In this document: piece after piece, positions 39,118 through 48,242 of the stretch
Position numbering within the stretch: position 1 is the stretch's first letter
Layout: each line of letters opens with the position of its first letter
Source: Chryseobacterium gleum
GTDB lineage: Bacteria; Bacteroidota; Bacteroidia; Flavobacteriales_D; Sanyastnellaceae
Length of the DNA: 64,000 nucleotides
Direction of reading: 5' to 3'
Assembly (NCBI GenBank): GCA_945881835.1
Contig: CAMCVP010000011.1
Span: 1 to 64,000 of the forward strand
Made by a program: the position numbers and the translations under genes
Notes under the pieces: model-generated
Told to the model about the DNA's origin: nothing
The model's input: the letters and a program-made list of their open reading frames with translations, nothing else
Databases searched by the model: none

Positions 39118-40160
39118 AGCATTGGTATAAAATTTTAGGAAGTCTTTTTCTGATGTATGCATGTACCTTTTCGTTGTACCATGCCCTTGACCCAGCTTTG
39201 GTTGTAGCCGATACAACACAGCTGCGAGCGGGATACAATCGAATTGAACTTGCAGGACATTACACACATTTTCAAGACGCTCAGACCGTTGCAGGAATTC
39301 GCATCGGAGAATACTTTTTCCAAGGAGATGTTCAGCCCATTGACAATGGTAAGATTGCCATAACGCTTGACCTTCCTGACACCCTTCCCTCTAACGCTAT
39401 ACTTTTCAAAGCCTACAACAGCACCGACGGTGAGCTTATTTTGAATCAAGCGTGTTCGCTTGGAAACATTGCACTTGATACTGCTGCAACAGATTCGTCT
39501 TGGGTGAAGAATGTTAAGCAAGAGAAATACACGGGCTTTGGTTTTCCAAATCTTCCTGTGTTGAATGAAACCATTCGCAACCTCATGTGGCACGTGCCTA
39601 TGTGGTTCACGATGTTCTTCATCATGATTCTCTCTTTCGCGAATAGCCTACGACTATTGAACTTGAAGGAATCTCCAAACCGATTAGAGAAGATGTTAAA
39701 ATTCGATATGCGTTCGACCTTGTTGAATGAAGTCGGAATTCTTTTCTGCGTACTCGGATTATTAACCGGTTCGCTTTGGGCGCGCTATACCTGGGGAGAT
39801 TGGTGGACCAAAGACCCTCAACTGAACGGAGCGCTGGTGGTATTCTTGGTTTATGCTGGTTATTTCATTTTACGTGCATCCATTGACGATGAAGACAAGC
39901 GTGCAAGAATATCTGCCGTCTTCAACATCTTCGCATTTGTCTTGATGTTCATTTTATTGATGATCATGCCTCGCTTTGCAGCAGGGCTGCACCCTGGAAA
40001 AAGCGGTAATCCTGCATTCTCGCAATACGATCTCGATAGTACCCTGAGAACAGTATTCTATCCAGCAGTGTTCGGATGGATTTGTTTAGGCTATTGGTTA
40101 TACAATGTTCGCATTCGAGCGAAACGAATTAAAGAAGAACTAAAAATTACAGAAGATTAA
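39114..40160 (+). CDS. ccmC: haem-handling protein CcmC (CcsA-like)
   Basis: 348 residues, longer than E. coli CcmC by an N-terminal periplasmic segment (about residues 25-150) with few conserved motifs. The CcmC core follows with six helices; the tryptophan-rich haem loop appears as WARYTWGDWWTKDPQLNGAL, and NLMWHVPMWFTMFFIM provides a haem-ligand-type His. It presents haem to CcmE in cytochrome c maturation. The extension is typical of Bacteroidota. Confidence 0.88.
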   Translation: MKHWYKILGSLFLMYACTFSLYHALDPALVVADTTQLRAGYNRIELAGHYTHFQDAQTVAGIRIGEYFFQGDVQPIDNGKIAITLDLPDTLPSNAILFKAYNSTDGELILNQACSLGNIALDTAATDSSWVKNVKQEKYTGFGFPNLPVLNETIRNLMWHVPMWFTMFFIMILSFANSLRLLNLKESPNRLEKMLKFDMRSTLLNEVGILFCVLGLLTGSLWARYTWGDWWTKDPQLNGALVVFLVYAGYFILRASIDDEDKRARISAVFNIFAFVLMFILLMIMPRFAAGLHPGKSGNPAFSQYDLDSTLRTVFYPAVFGWICLGYWLYNVRIRAKRIKEELKITED

Positions 40161-40161
40161 T

Positions 40162-40308
40162 ATGGACTATTTTCAACATTTCGGAAAGATGCCTGTTGTG
40201 ATTGGTGTTGTTACATTAATCCTTGCGGGAATTATTGTCTACTTAGCTCGACTAGATATTAAAGTATCACGACTTGAGAAGAAAATGAAAGAACAAAATC
40301 AAAAGTAA
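40162..40308 (+). CDS. ccmD: CcmD-type small membrane protein
   Basis: 48 residues, below usual annotation limits. Reads MDYFQHFGKMPVV, then one hydrophobic helix (IGVVTLILAGIIVYLA) and a charged tail RLDIKVSRLEKKMKEQ. Size, topology and position between ccmC and ccmE identify it as CcmD, which stabilises the release complex. It starts one base after the ccmC stop and ends one base before ccmE. Confidence 0.8.
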   Translation: MDYFQHFGKMPVVIGVVTLILAGIIVYLARLDIKVSRLEKKMKEQNQK

Positions 40309-40309
40309 G

Positions 40310-40702
40310 ATGAGCAAACTTCAGATTGTTTTATTGATTTTAGTAGCGGTGGTATTTGGAATTATCATAGCCACTTATGCGCAGAGCACCAACTCGGCAA
40401 CCTTTGGTGAGGCTGCTGAACACGTGGGAGAGAAATACAAGATTGTTGGAACGTTGGACAAGAACATTGCTATTCAAAACGATCCCATGGTAGACGCGAA
40501 CTTAACCATTTTCAATGTCATTGATTCTGAAGGAAAATCTCAAGTCGTTCATCTGCACCAAGATTCAGGAAAACCTTTGGGATTGGAACGTTCTGAAAAT
40601 GTAACTCTGGAAGGAAAGATGTCGGCCGATGGAATTTTCCACAGCGATCACCTTCAAATGAAATGTCCAAGTAAATACAACGAAGAGAAGCACGAAATGT
40701 AA
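40310..40702 (+). CDS. ccmE: cytochrome c maturation haem chaperone CcmE, CxxxY type
   Basis: 130 residues: an N-terminal signal anchor (LQIVLLILVAVVFGIIIATY) and an OB-fold domain. E. coli CcmE binds haem through His in HDENY; here the corresponding C-terminal motif is CPSKY, with C119 and Y123. That is the CxxxY variant known from archaea and some delta-proteobacteria, so haem should be held through cysteine. It receives haem from CcmC and passes it to CcmF. Confidence 0.87.
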   Translation: MSKLQIVLLILVAVVFGIIIATYAQSTNSATFGEAAEHVGEKYKIVGTLDKNIAIQNDPMVDANLTIFNVIDSEGKSQVVHLHQDSGKPLGLERSENVTLEGKMSADGIFHSDHLQMKCPSKYNEEKHEM

Positions 40703-40709
40703 TTGGTGA

Positions 40710-43559
40710 ATGAAGAATATTGAATACCTGAACGAACATCTATTGCCCGGTCAAATCGGGCATTTTGCTGTAATCTTAGCCTTTGTTGCTGCTGCCTTTT
40801 CAGCATTAACTTATTTCCTATCTGTTCGAAAGAACGAAGACCCTGAATGGAAGAAATTCGGACGAATTGGTTTCTTCATCCATTCGGCTGCAGTAATGAC
40901 CGTTGTGTCAACGCTATTTTATATTCTCTTCAGTCATTATTTCGAATACAAGTACGCATTCGATCACCTGAACACGGAAATGCCTATGAAGTACATCTTC
41001 TCGTGCATGTGGGAAGGTCAAGAAGGTAGCTTTCTACTTTGGATATTTTGGCAAATGGTATTAGGACTTATCGTTCTGTTCACCGCGAAGAAATGGGAAG
41101 CCAGCGTTATGGCCATCATTGCACTCGTTCAAGTGTTCTTGGCTTCTATGTTGTTGGGGGTTTATTTCGGCGACTTCCAATTTGGTTCTTCTCCGTTCGG
41201 ACTGTTGCGCGAAGCAACGGTTAACATTGGACTTCCTTGGACACAAAAAGCAGATTACTTAAGCCTGCCCTTGTTTCAAAATGGAAAAGGATTAAATCCA
41301 TTGCTTCAAAATTATTGGATGACTATTCATCCGCCTACCCTATTCTTAGGCTTCGCTTCAACCCTTATTCCATTTGCGTATGCGCTTGCTGGATTGTGGA
41401 AAGGTGAGCGTTCTTCATGGATGAAACCGGCTGTGCCTTGGGCGTTTTTCGGTGTTATGATTTTGGGAACTGGAATTCTAATGGGTGGCGCTTGGGCTTA
41501 TGAAGCGCTTGGCTTTGGCGGATTCTGGGCATGGGATCCGGTTGAAAACGCGTCGCTTGTTCCATGGTTAACCTTGGTTGCAGCAGCTCACTTGTTGGTG
41601 ATTAACACGCGCAGAGAGACCTCTCTATTCAGCACATTAATTTTAACTTTAAGCAGCTTTGTTCTCGTTGTCTATTCTACTTTCTTAACACGAAGCGGAG
41701 TTTTAGGAGACAGCAGTGTTCACAGTTTCGTAGACAGCGGAATTCTTGCGCAGCTTTTGGTTTACTTGCTCGTATTCGTAGCCCTTTCAACATACATGAT
41801 TGAAAACACGAAGGTGTGGAAGAACATTTATGCGGCCGCTAGTGGTGTTCTATTACTTGTTGCCATTGGACATTTAGCAACAGGTACTTTCCCTGAGCCT
41901 GCTGAAGGCGAAAAAATATTACCGGGCGAAGGAACTTGGATTCCGGCTTTAACATTACTTTTCATTTTACTATCTGCTATATACCTTTTGGTAGCCTACA
42001 ACAAAAAGTACAAAACGAAAAAAGAAGACGAAGAAGAATTGTGGAGCCGCGAGTTCTGGATGTTCTTGGGAACATTGGTGCTTTCGCTTTCTGCTATTCA
42101 CATCACCTTCGTGACTTCCATTAACGTCTGGAATATCTTCCTTGTTCCTATGGAAGGCATGTTCAACTGGATGCACACGACATTCAATTGGGAATTCGCG
42201 AAATCATTGGCAGAGCATAACTTCTCTGCAGCTTCTGGCGATGATCGCTTCACGCAATTTCATCAGGTTCAAATTCCATTGACGATTGTATTGCTTTTGA
42301 TTATTGCAGTTGGACAGTGGTTGAAGTACAAGAATACCGAGACTAAGAAATTCATGCGTTCGTTGATTCTTTCTTTCGCGGCTGCTTTAATCTTAACCAT
42401 TGCATTCGTAATCTTCCAAGAAAAATATCCTTTGCCACTGGGCATTCTTTTCTTCTCTGCGCTTTGGGCCTTATTCGCCAACGCAGATTACGCTGTTCGA
42501 ATTATCAAAGGGAAATTGAATCACATTGGCGCAAGCGTCGCTCACATTGGATTTGCAATGCTCTTGTTAGGTGCATTGATTAGCACAGGGAACAGTTATT
42601 TCATTTCTCGAAATGTGAACGGCGATATTACCCAAGTGAACAAGGAATTCAAAAACAACGAAGACCTTTTAATCCTTCAAGGCGACACGTTGCGCATGGG
42701 TGAGTATTTCGTTTCATTTCGAAATAAATACAAGGAAGGTTCTCACATTTATGCAATTGTAGATTATTTCGAAGTCACTCCGGCTAACTACACCGAAGGC
42801 GCCAAAGTGAAAATGAACGGAGATATTTTCCGTTGTAAAAAATCACACACTGCGACCGACAACTTCTTGAAAGACTGGTCTGAAGATTCCTTATGGACAT
42901 TGGTGCCTGCTCCTACTCCAGATGAATTACTTTCTACAAGCAACTGGAATTCAGGAAAAGCTGGAAAGCTGATCTTCACGCAACAGCCAAGTGTGTTAAT
43001 GAGTCCGAAAGGAAACAGTCGTGAACCAGACGTGCGTCATGGCATTGGTCAGGATTTGTATTCCTACATCAAGTACATTGACATGGAAGAGAAGAAAGAT
43101 GAAGGCGAGTTCGGCGAAGCGAAAACAGGAACCATTCAAGTCGGAGAAGAAGTTCTTCTTACAGAATCCATCTCTTTGATTCTAGACACACTTGTTGAAG
43201 TAAAAGACTTACCTGCGAGCCTACCAGCAGGGACCAAAGCGAAAAAAGGAATGCTGTATTTGTCGGAAGGAAGCAAGCGCGACTCAATCGAAGTCATGAG
43301 TGTTTTGGTGAAAGACAGTCTTGCCTTCCCTGTTCCCGATGTGGAAAGCACTGTGTTCAATATGCGCTTTGCCATTCAAGAAACAAAAGAAGGAGTTGAT
43401 CTTTCTGTGAAAGAAGGCGGCAGCAACAAACGCGAAATGCTTATTCTTTCGGCAGAAGTCTTCCCAATGATAAACCTGCTTTGGTTGGGATGTATTGTTA
43501 TGGTTGCCGGAACTGTGTTAGCGATACGTCATCGGTATAATTTGATGAAGAAGAAGTAA
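40710..43559 (+). CDS. ccmF: cytochrome c haem lyase CcmF
   Basis: 949 residues, longer than E. coli CcmF, with about 15 membrane helices. The WWD domain near residues 270-290 reads GGFWAWDPVENASLVPWLTL, followed by LTRSGVLGDSSVHSF. A C-terminal soluble part of about 270 residues (from about 640) is larger than in Proteobacteria. It attaches haem to apocytochrome c in the periplasm, completing the ccm run. CcmG/CcmH are not adjacent. The stop codon is followed directly by a hairpin array. Confidence 0.93.
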   Translation: MKNIEYLNEHLLPGQIGHFAVILAFVAAAFSALTYFLSVRKNEDPEWKKFGRIGFFIHSAAVMTVVSTLFYILFSHYFEYKYAFDHLNTEMPMKYIFSCMWEGQEGSFLLWIFWQMVLGLIVLFTAKKWEASVMAIIALVQVFLASMLLGVYFGDFQFGSSPFGLLREATVNIGLPWTQKADYLSLPLFQNGKGLNPLLQNYWMTIHPPTLFLGFASTLIPFAYALAGLWKGERSSWMKPAVPWAFFGVMILGTGILMGGAWAYEALGFGGFWAWDPVENASLVPWLTLVAAAHLLVINTRRETSLFSTLILTLSSFVLVVYSTFLTRSGVLGDSSVHSFVDSGILAQLLVYLLVFVALSTYMIENTKVWKNIYAAASGVLLLVAIGHLATGTFPEPAEGEKILPGEGTWIPALTLLFILLSAIYLLVAYNKKYKTKKEDEEELWSREFWMFLGTLVLSLSAIHITFVTSINVWNIFLVPMEGMFNWMHTTFNWEFAKSLAEHNFSAASGDDRFTQFHQVQIPLTIVLLLIIAVGQWLKYKNTETKKFMRSLILSFAAALILTIAFVIFQEKYPLPLGILFFSALWALFANADYAVRIIKGKLNHIGASVAHIGFAMLLLGALISTGNSYFISRNVNGDITQVNKEFKNNEDLLILQGDTLRMGEYFVSFRNKYKEGSHIYAIVDYFEVTPANYTEGAKVKMNGDIFRCKKSHTATDNFLKDWSEDSLWTLVPAPTPDELLSTSNWNSGKAGKLIFTQQPSVLMSPKGNSREPDVRHGIGQDLYSYIKYIDMEEKKDEGEFGEAKTGTIQVGEEVLLTESISLILDTLVEVKDLPASLPAGTKAKKGMLYLSEGSKRDSIEVMSVLVKDSLAFPVPDVESTVFNMRFAIQETKEGVDLSVKEGGSNKREMLILSAEVFPMINLLWLGCIVMVAGTVLAIRHRYNLMKKK

Positions 43560-43608
43560 CCTTCTTCGAAGGATGACGGCGAAGCCGATGACCAGCGAAG
43601 CTGGATGA
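43560..43608. repeat. ATGA-punctuated mini-hairpin array (class 2, reverse orientation)
   Basis: CCTTC-TTC-GAAGG; CGGC-GAA-GCCG; CCAGC-GAA-GCTGG, separated by ATGA, the complement of the TCAT spacer at 35575. Begins on the base after the ccmF stop codon. Confidence 0.8.
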
Positions 43609-43626
43609 TACTGCGTGATAGAAATC

Positions 43627-43684
43627 GTCGAAGACATTCGTCTGAAAGACATTCGTGCAAAGCACATTCGCCCTTTGGGCATTC
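43627..43684. repeat. ATTC-punctuated mini-hairpin array (class 1)
   Basis: GTC-GAA-GAC; GTCT-GAA-AGAC; GTGC-AAA-GCAC; GCCC-TTT-GGGC, each followed by ATTC. The last spacer touches the stop codon of the convergent acyltransferase gene. Confidence 0.85.
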
Positions 43685-45429
43685 TATCCTCTGGCTATTT
43701 TATCCGCCTTTTCATTTGGTAAATTCTGGATATCCAAAATCATAAACGCATCAATTGCATCATTGAACTTCCGATCGCGATTAAAGGCCAAGATCTTAGC
43801 GTTTTGAGCGAGATACTTTTTGTACAAAATGGGCATTGTCTTTCCCATAGGCTCAATTTCGGCAAGCAATTTATCGAACCTTCGAATCTCGCCTTTCGCT
43901 GTTATGATGAGCGCTTCACGATCTTCTTGACTTACCGTATTTTTAATTTTCGTTCTTGGACGAACCAATTTCGACAATACGGGGTCTCCGAAATTTGATT
44001 GAACAAATTCAATAACCAATTCTTTCGAAAGCGTTTGATAATCGTTGCTCATGGAAACCGGACCAATAATGTATTTAGTTTCCTTGAAGTTGCTTAACAG
44101 TTGAATTATTCCTTCCCACAAAAGGAACAACGGCAAGCGTTGGCGCTGGTATTCCACCGATACGAAAGAACGACCCAATTCCATGCTTAAGGTTAAATAT
44201 GGGTTGAAATCATCTTTGAACTTGAAGAGCGTATGGGTATAAAAACCATGCTTACCATAGAATTCCATAATCTCAGCGCCTCTACCTACACGGTATGCAC
44301 CCGCCAATTTGCTGTTCGCATGATCCCACAAAACAAGGTGGTAGTAATAATAATCGAATTCGTCTATGTCGCGTGAGTTGTTACTTCCTTCACCAACATC
44401 GCGAAACGCGATTTCACGCTCACGCCCAATTTCCAACAATAAATTTGGTATAGAAGAGGCTTTCAAAGCATAGCACGAAAAGTTACTATTGTCGAACAAC
44501 TTCGAATCTTCATTAGCATCTATTTCACTCTGAAGAATTTTTGAATCAATTGGAATGGCTATGTCTTTTACATCTTTGAATTTCTCTCGAAGATTTTGAA
44601 ACAATTTTTTCTTCACTTGAAGGTCTGATCCTAGCGCATATACCTTAGCACGTAAGAATCGGCCCAGCAATTCCGCATCTGAAATCAAATGAATGTCTTC
44701 AGAAGAAATAGCTTTTCCAATACGCATTTTAATTTCATCGCCTTCCTTCTTGAATAACTCCGAAGGCAAAGCCATTGTGCGCAGTTGAGCATTGACTTTT
44801 CCTAACAAATGAAACATACGCGAATTCCTTCCATCAAAAAAGACAGGAACAACAGGACATTCCGCACGCTGAATGAGTTTCATTACTGAACGCTGCCATT
44901 TTTTATCAGAAACGTTACTCCATTTATTCTGAAACGTACTTACTTCGCCTGCTGGGAAAATTGCTAGGCATCCGCCTGCTGAAATATGTTCTATGCAACG
45001 CTTCAATCCACGTTCACTTTTCAATTGCACAACGTTACTGTCAAATGGATTCACACTGAAAAAGTATGGAGCTATTTCAGGAATTTCTTCCAACAGAAAA
45101 TTCGCCATGACCTTTAAATCTGGACGACGTTTTTCTATTTGTTGAATCAAAGCCAATCCGTCTATGGCACCGAAAGGATGGTTACAAACAATTACACACC
45201 CCCCCTCTACCGGAATATTTTCTAACTCCTGCTCATTCAACTGCACCGTTATTTGCAACTCATTGAAAAACGATTCGATAAAAGCGGTTCCCTTATTTGC
45301 GCGTATACGATCGTACAAATCATTTATTTTGTTCAGCTTCGTCACAGAACTAAGCAAGGTCAGCAAAGGATTGTTCTTGTTCAAACCAACTGCCTTTGCC
45401 AATGCCTCTTTTGGAACCAATTTTTTCAT
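43684..45429 (-). CDS. bifunctional PlsC-OlsB-type acyltransferase (OlsF-like)
   Basis: 581 residues. The N-terminal 290 are a PlsC/LPLAT domain with the acyltransferase box NHPFGAIDGLAL (HX4D), FFVSN-type FFSVNPFDSN and IFPAGEVSTF. The C-terminal 290 are an OlsB-type N-acyltransferase of the GNAT fold (YYHLVLWDHANSKLAGAYRV, LTLSMELGRSFVSVEYQRQR, IGPVSMSND). This order and length match OlsF of Flavobacterium and Serratia, which makes aminolipids (ornithine or glycine lipids) in two acylations. The amino acid used cannot be told from sequence. Confidence 0.8.
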   Translation of the reverse strand: MKKLVPKEALAKAVGLNKNNPLLTLLSSVTKLNKINDLYDRIRANKGTAFIESFFNELQITVQLNEQELENIPVEGGCVIVCNHPFGAIDGLALIQQIEKRRPDLKVMANFLLEEIPEIAPYFFSVNPFDSNVVQLKSERGLKRCIEHISAGGCLAIFPAGEVSTFQNKWSNVSDKKWQRSVMKLIQRAECPVVPVFFDGRNSRMFHLLGKVNAQLRTMALPSELFKKEGDEIKMRIGKAISSEDIHLISDAELLGRFLRAKVYALGSDLQVKKKLFQNLREKFKDVKDIAIPIDSKILQSEIDANEDSKLFDNSNFSCYALKASSIPNLLLEIGREREIAFRDVGEGSNNSRDIDEFDYYYYHLVLWDHANSKLAGAYRVGRGAEIMEFYGKHGFYTHTLFKFKDDFNPYLTLSMELGRSFVSVEYQRQRLPLFLLWEGIIQLLSNFKETKYIIGPVSMSNDYQTLSKELVIEFVQSNFGDPVLSKLVRPRTKIKNTVSQEDREALIITAKGEIRRFDKLLAEIEPMGKTMPILYKKYLAQNAKILAFNRDRKFNDAIDAFMILDIQNLPNEKADKIARG

Positions 45430-45532
45430 ACCCGAATAAAGGTTACTTAAGTTACTTCTACGTTTTGGTAAAGTTAATTTTTTAATTCAGAAAGTAAAAC
45501 TAGAGTTTCAAACAAAATGAATAGAAGACAAT

Positions 45533-45540
45533 TATATTTG
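45533..45540 (+). promoter_or_regulatory. -7 promoter box (TAtaTTTG), leaderless geometry
   Basis: Exact TAnnTTTG followed by four bases and the ATG at 45545. Confidence 0.6.
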
Positions 45541-45544
45541 ATTC

Positions 45545-46438
45545 ATGCTAAAACAATTTCCCTTTACTTCAATTCTAGGTTGGTCAGTTAGCCGATTCGA
45601 TACGTTTTCTTATTGCAAAAGAAAATATTTCTACTTCTATTATGGGAAATCTGATCGTGAATTTCCGTTTGCTAAAATCAGTGAATTAAAAGCGCTCACC
45701 TCTGAAGCCCTTACCATTGGAAGCCTTGCGCACGACGTGATTGAAGCCATTCTCAAGCGACTTCAAAAATCGACAGATCTCATAGACGCTGATCGAATGA
45801 AAATTTTCGTGAAACAACAGGTTCAGAAATACATGCTCGACAAAGTGTTTTCTGAAGTCTATTACAGGGAAAAAGAATCCATTAATGAAAATTATATCAT
45901 TGAAAGCGTTTTCAATGCCGTTATGATATTCGTGAATTCTGAGCGATTTGAATGGGTGAAGAATCTTCCCGAAAGCTCCAAACAACAATGGATCATTGAG
46001 CCTGGCGGATTCGGGGAAACGCGTATTCAAACCGACCGTGGTGAATTAAAGGCTTATTGCAAAGTAGACTTTATGCTTCCTGATGGGAAGGACATTTACA
46101 TCCTCGATTGGAAGACCGGCAAGGCCGACGAGTACAAACACCGCAAACAATTGATCGGTTATTCGCTTTTCGCTTCCTACCATTTCGAAAACAAATTCGA
46201 CCGAATCATTCCTATACTTGCCTATTTAAAGGACGGCTACCGCGAAGTCTTACCAGAAATTTCGAACGACGATATTGAGAATTTCAAAGATGAAATGTAC
46301 GCTGAAACTCGCGCAATGCAGCAATTAAATCGCGATATCGAAAACAATACACCTGTGGGCAAAGACGAATTCACTCAAACAGACAGCGAGAGCAAATGCA
46401 AGTATTGCGAGTTTAGAGAATTGTGCGGAAGGAACTAG
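45545..46438 (+). CDS. Cas4/RecB-like PD-(D/E)XK nuclease with four-cysteine cluster
   Basis: 297 residues. SVSRFDTFSYCKRKYFYFYY opens the domain and supplies the first Cys; GSLAHDVIEAIL gives the helix-1 His; active-site motifs are VDFMLPDGKDIYILDWKTGK (Asp, Asp-x-Lys) with Q/Y in KQLIGYSLF; three more Cys lie at the C-terminus in CKYCEFRELC. The 1+3 Cys spacing is that of Fe-S nucleases such as Cas4, AddB and Dna2. No cas genes, CRISPR or helicase neighbour is present, so it is a stand-alone DNA-processing nuclease. Start confirmed by a promoter box four bases upstream. Confidence 0.85.
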   Translation: MLKQFPFTSILGWSVSRFDTFSYCKRKYFYFYYGKSDREFPFAKISELKALTSEALTIGSLAHDVIEAILKRLQKSTDLIDADRMKIFVKQQVQKYMLDKVFSEVYYREKESINENYIIESVFNAVMIFVNSERFEWVKNLPESSKQQWIIEPGGFGETRIQTDRGELKAYCKVDFMLPDGKDIYILDWKTGKADEYKHRKQLIGYSLFASYHFENKFDRIIPILAYLKDGYREVLPEISNDDIENFKDEMYAETRAMQQLNRDIENNTPVGKDEFTQTDSESKCKYCEFRELCGRN

Positions 46439-46450
46439 CCTTCCTATAGA

Positions 46451-47431
46451 TTAAGCCTTGTAACAAACTTCTTTCGCAACGCGAACAACATCATTCACTC
46501 CAGGAAGAGCGGCATCGATAAGTGTTGTTGCAAATGCAAAAGGAGTATCTGTTTGTGTAATTCTGCGAATAGGCGCATCTAAATAATCGAATGCATGACG
46601 TTGAACGCGGTAAGTAATCTCGGTTGAGATACTCGCCACTGGCCAGCTCTCTTCAAGAATAATTAAACGGTTCGTTTTCTTTACGCTGTTTACAATGCTA
46701 TCAATGTCAAGCGGACGAATCGTGCGCAAGTCAATCACTTCAACAGAGATCCCTTCCTTCGCCAATTCTTCAGCCGCTAACAATGCGGTCTTCATGATCT
46801 TTCCGAAAGAAACCAACGTAACATCTGTTCCTTCGCGCTTGATATCTGCTACTCCAATAGGAATAATGTATTCTCCGTCTGGAACCATTCCTTTGTCGCC
46901 ATACATCTTCTCAGACTCCATGAAAACAACAGGGTCGTTATCGCGAATAGCAGCCTTCAACAAACCTTTCGCGTCGTATGGATTCGAAGGTGTGATTACT
47001 TTCAAACCTGGAACGTGTGCGTAAAAAGACTCAAAGCTTTGGCTGTGTGTTGCAGCTAACTGTCCGGCTTGTCCGTTTGGACCACGGAAAACGATTGGAA
47101 CATTGTACTGACCACCACTCATTTGTAACATCTTCGCTGCCGAGTTAATGATTTGGTCAGCCGCAAGAATAGCGAAGTTCCAAGTCATGAATTCAACAAT
47201 CGGACGAAGTCCATTCATTGCAGCACCAACTGCAATACCCGAGAATCCTAATTCAGCAATAGGTGTATCTATTACACGTTTTGCACCGAACTCATCAAGC
47301 ATACCTTTGGAAGCCTTGTAAGCCCCGTTGTACTCTGCTACTTCTTCCCCCAACAAAAGCACAGATTCATCTCTGCGCATTTCTTCTGACATGGCCTCAC
47401 AAATGGCCTCACGGAATTGAATTTCTCTCAT
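46451..47431 (-). CDS. pdhB: pyruvate dehydrogenase E1 component, beta subunit
   Basis: 326 residues. Transketolase-type pyrimidine domain opens MREIQFREAICEAMSEEMRR; VLLLGEEVAEYNGAYKASKG, GLRPIVEFMTWNFAILAADQ and FRGPNGQAGQLAATHSQSFE follow, and the C-terminal domain has VIDLRTIRPLDIDSIVNSVK. With PdhA (not adjacent) it decarboxylates pyruvate in the PDH complex. A 21-bp palindromic operator identical in its arms to that of pfkA lies 53 bp upstream, and a TAaaTTCG box about 20 bp upstream. Confidence 0.94.
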   Translation of the reverse strand: MREIQFREAICEAMSEEMRRDESVLLLGEEVAEYNGAYKASKGMLDEFGAKRVIDTPIAELGFSGIAVGAAMNGLRPIVEFMTWNFAILAADQIINSAAKMLQMSGGQYNVPIVFRGPNGQAGQLAATHSQSFESFYAHVPGLKVITPSNPYDAKGLLKAAIRDNDPVVFMESEKMYGDKGMVPDGEYIIPIGVADIKREGTDVTLVSFGKIMKTALLAAEELAKEGISVEVIDLRTIRPLDIDSIVNSVKKTNRLIILEESWPVASISTEITYRVQRHAFDYLDAPIRRITQTDTPFAFATTLIDAALPGVNDVVRVAKEVCYKA

Positions 47432-47484
47432 GGTTCGTTTTGTTACGATTGCGAATTTAACTATAAATGTGGTTTACAAAAATA

Positions 47485-47505
47485 TTAGTGTACTTTTTAC
47501 ACTAA
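47485..47505. promoter_or_regulatory. operator upstream of pdhB, same arms as at pfkA
   Basis: TTAGTGTA, five bases (CTTTT), TACACTAA. It lies between the gldF stop codon and the pdhB start. The pfkA copy has the same arms and the same five-base centre length. Confidence 0.85.
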
Positions 47506-47506
47506 C

Positions 47507-48238
47507 TCACCAATTTCTAGATTGAAGGCGCAAACGGGTTAATAAAATAAAAAATGCGCTTACCCCTACAAAGTAGAGAACATCGCGCGAGTCAATCAAT
47601 CCAATGCTCATGCCCGAATAATGGTCTTCCATTCCCAAGCGAATAATGAATCGGTCTAATGATCCAAACAAGTTGAATGTTCCCAAAGACTGAAATCCTG
47701 AATACATCACGAAGCTAATTAGCGCTGCAATCAAGAAAGCGACAATCTGATTTTTCGTCAAGCTTGAAGCAAAGATTCCAATGCTCACATAAACACTTGC
47801 CAAGAAAATCAATCCTAAGTACGATCCCCACGTTGCGCCTGCGTCAATGTTTCCAACTGGATTTCCCAAAAAATAAACTGAAAGGAAATAAACCAACGTT
47901 GGAAAAATTGCGATGACCACAACTAACAATCCCGCTAAGTACTTCGCTAAAATAATTTGTAGGTCTGTAATGGGTTTGGTCATGAGCAATTCCAATGTGC
48001 CTTCTTTCTGTTCTTCAGCAAGCGAGCGCATAGTAATGGCAGGAATTAAAAATAGAAACACCCAAGGTGCTATGTAGAACAAGGTGTCAAGTGTTGCGTA
48101 TTCCGCTTCCATGACATTCAAACTTCCTGGAAACACCCACATGAATAACGAGGTCACAATCAAGAACACTGCAATAACAATGTAACCGATTAACGAGGTT
48201 AAGAATGAGCGAATCTCTTTTTTTAATAATGCGATCAT
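47507..48238 (-). CDS. gldF: GldF-type ABC transporter permease
   Basis: 243 residues from the ATG at 48238, 4 bp after the ABC exporter stop; an earlier ATG at 48265 overlaps that gene. Six membrane helices. MIALLKKEIRSFLTSLIGYI, TMRSLAEEQKEGTLELLMTK and the late helix LYFVGVSAFFILLTRLRLQS match GldF, a permease required for gliding in Flavobacterium johnsoniae. GldG, which normally follows, is absent: the next gene on this strand is pdhB. An ABC-2 permease with another role is possible. Confidence 0.8.
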   Translation of the reverse strand: MIALLKKEIRSFLTSLIGYIVIAVFLIVTSLFMWVFPGSLNVMEAEYATLDTLFYIAPWVFLFLIPAITMRSLAEEQKEGTLELLMTKPITDLQIILAKYLAGLLVVVIAIFPTLVYFLSVYFLGNPVGNIDAGATWGSYLGLIFLASVYVSIGIFASSLTKNQIVAFLIAALISFVMYSGFQSLGTFNLFGSLDRFIIRLGMEDHYSGMSIGLIDSRDVLYFVGVSAFFILLTRLRLQSRNW

Positions 48239-48242
48239 AGTC

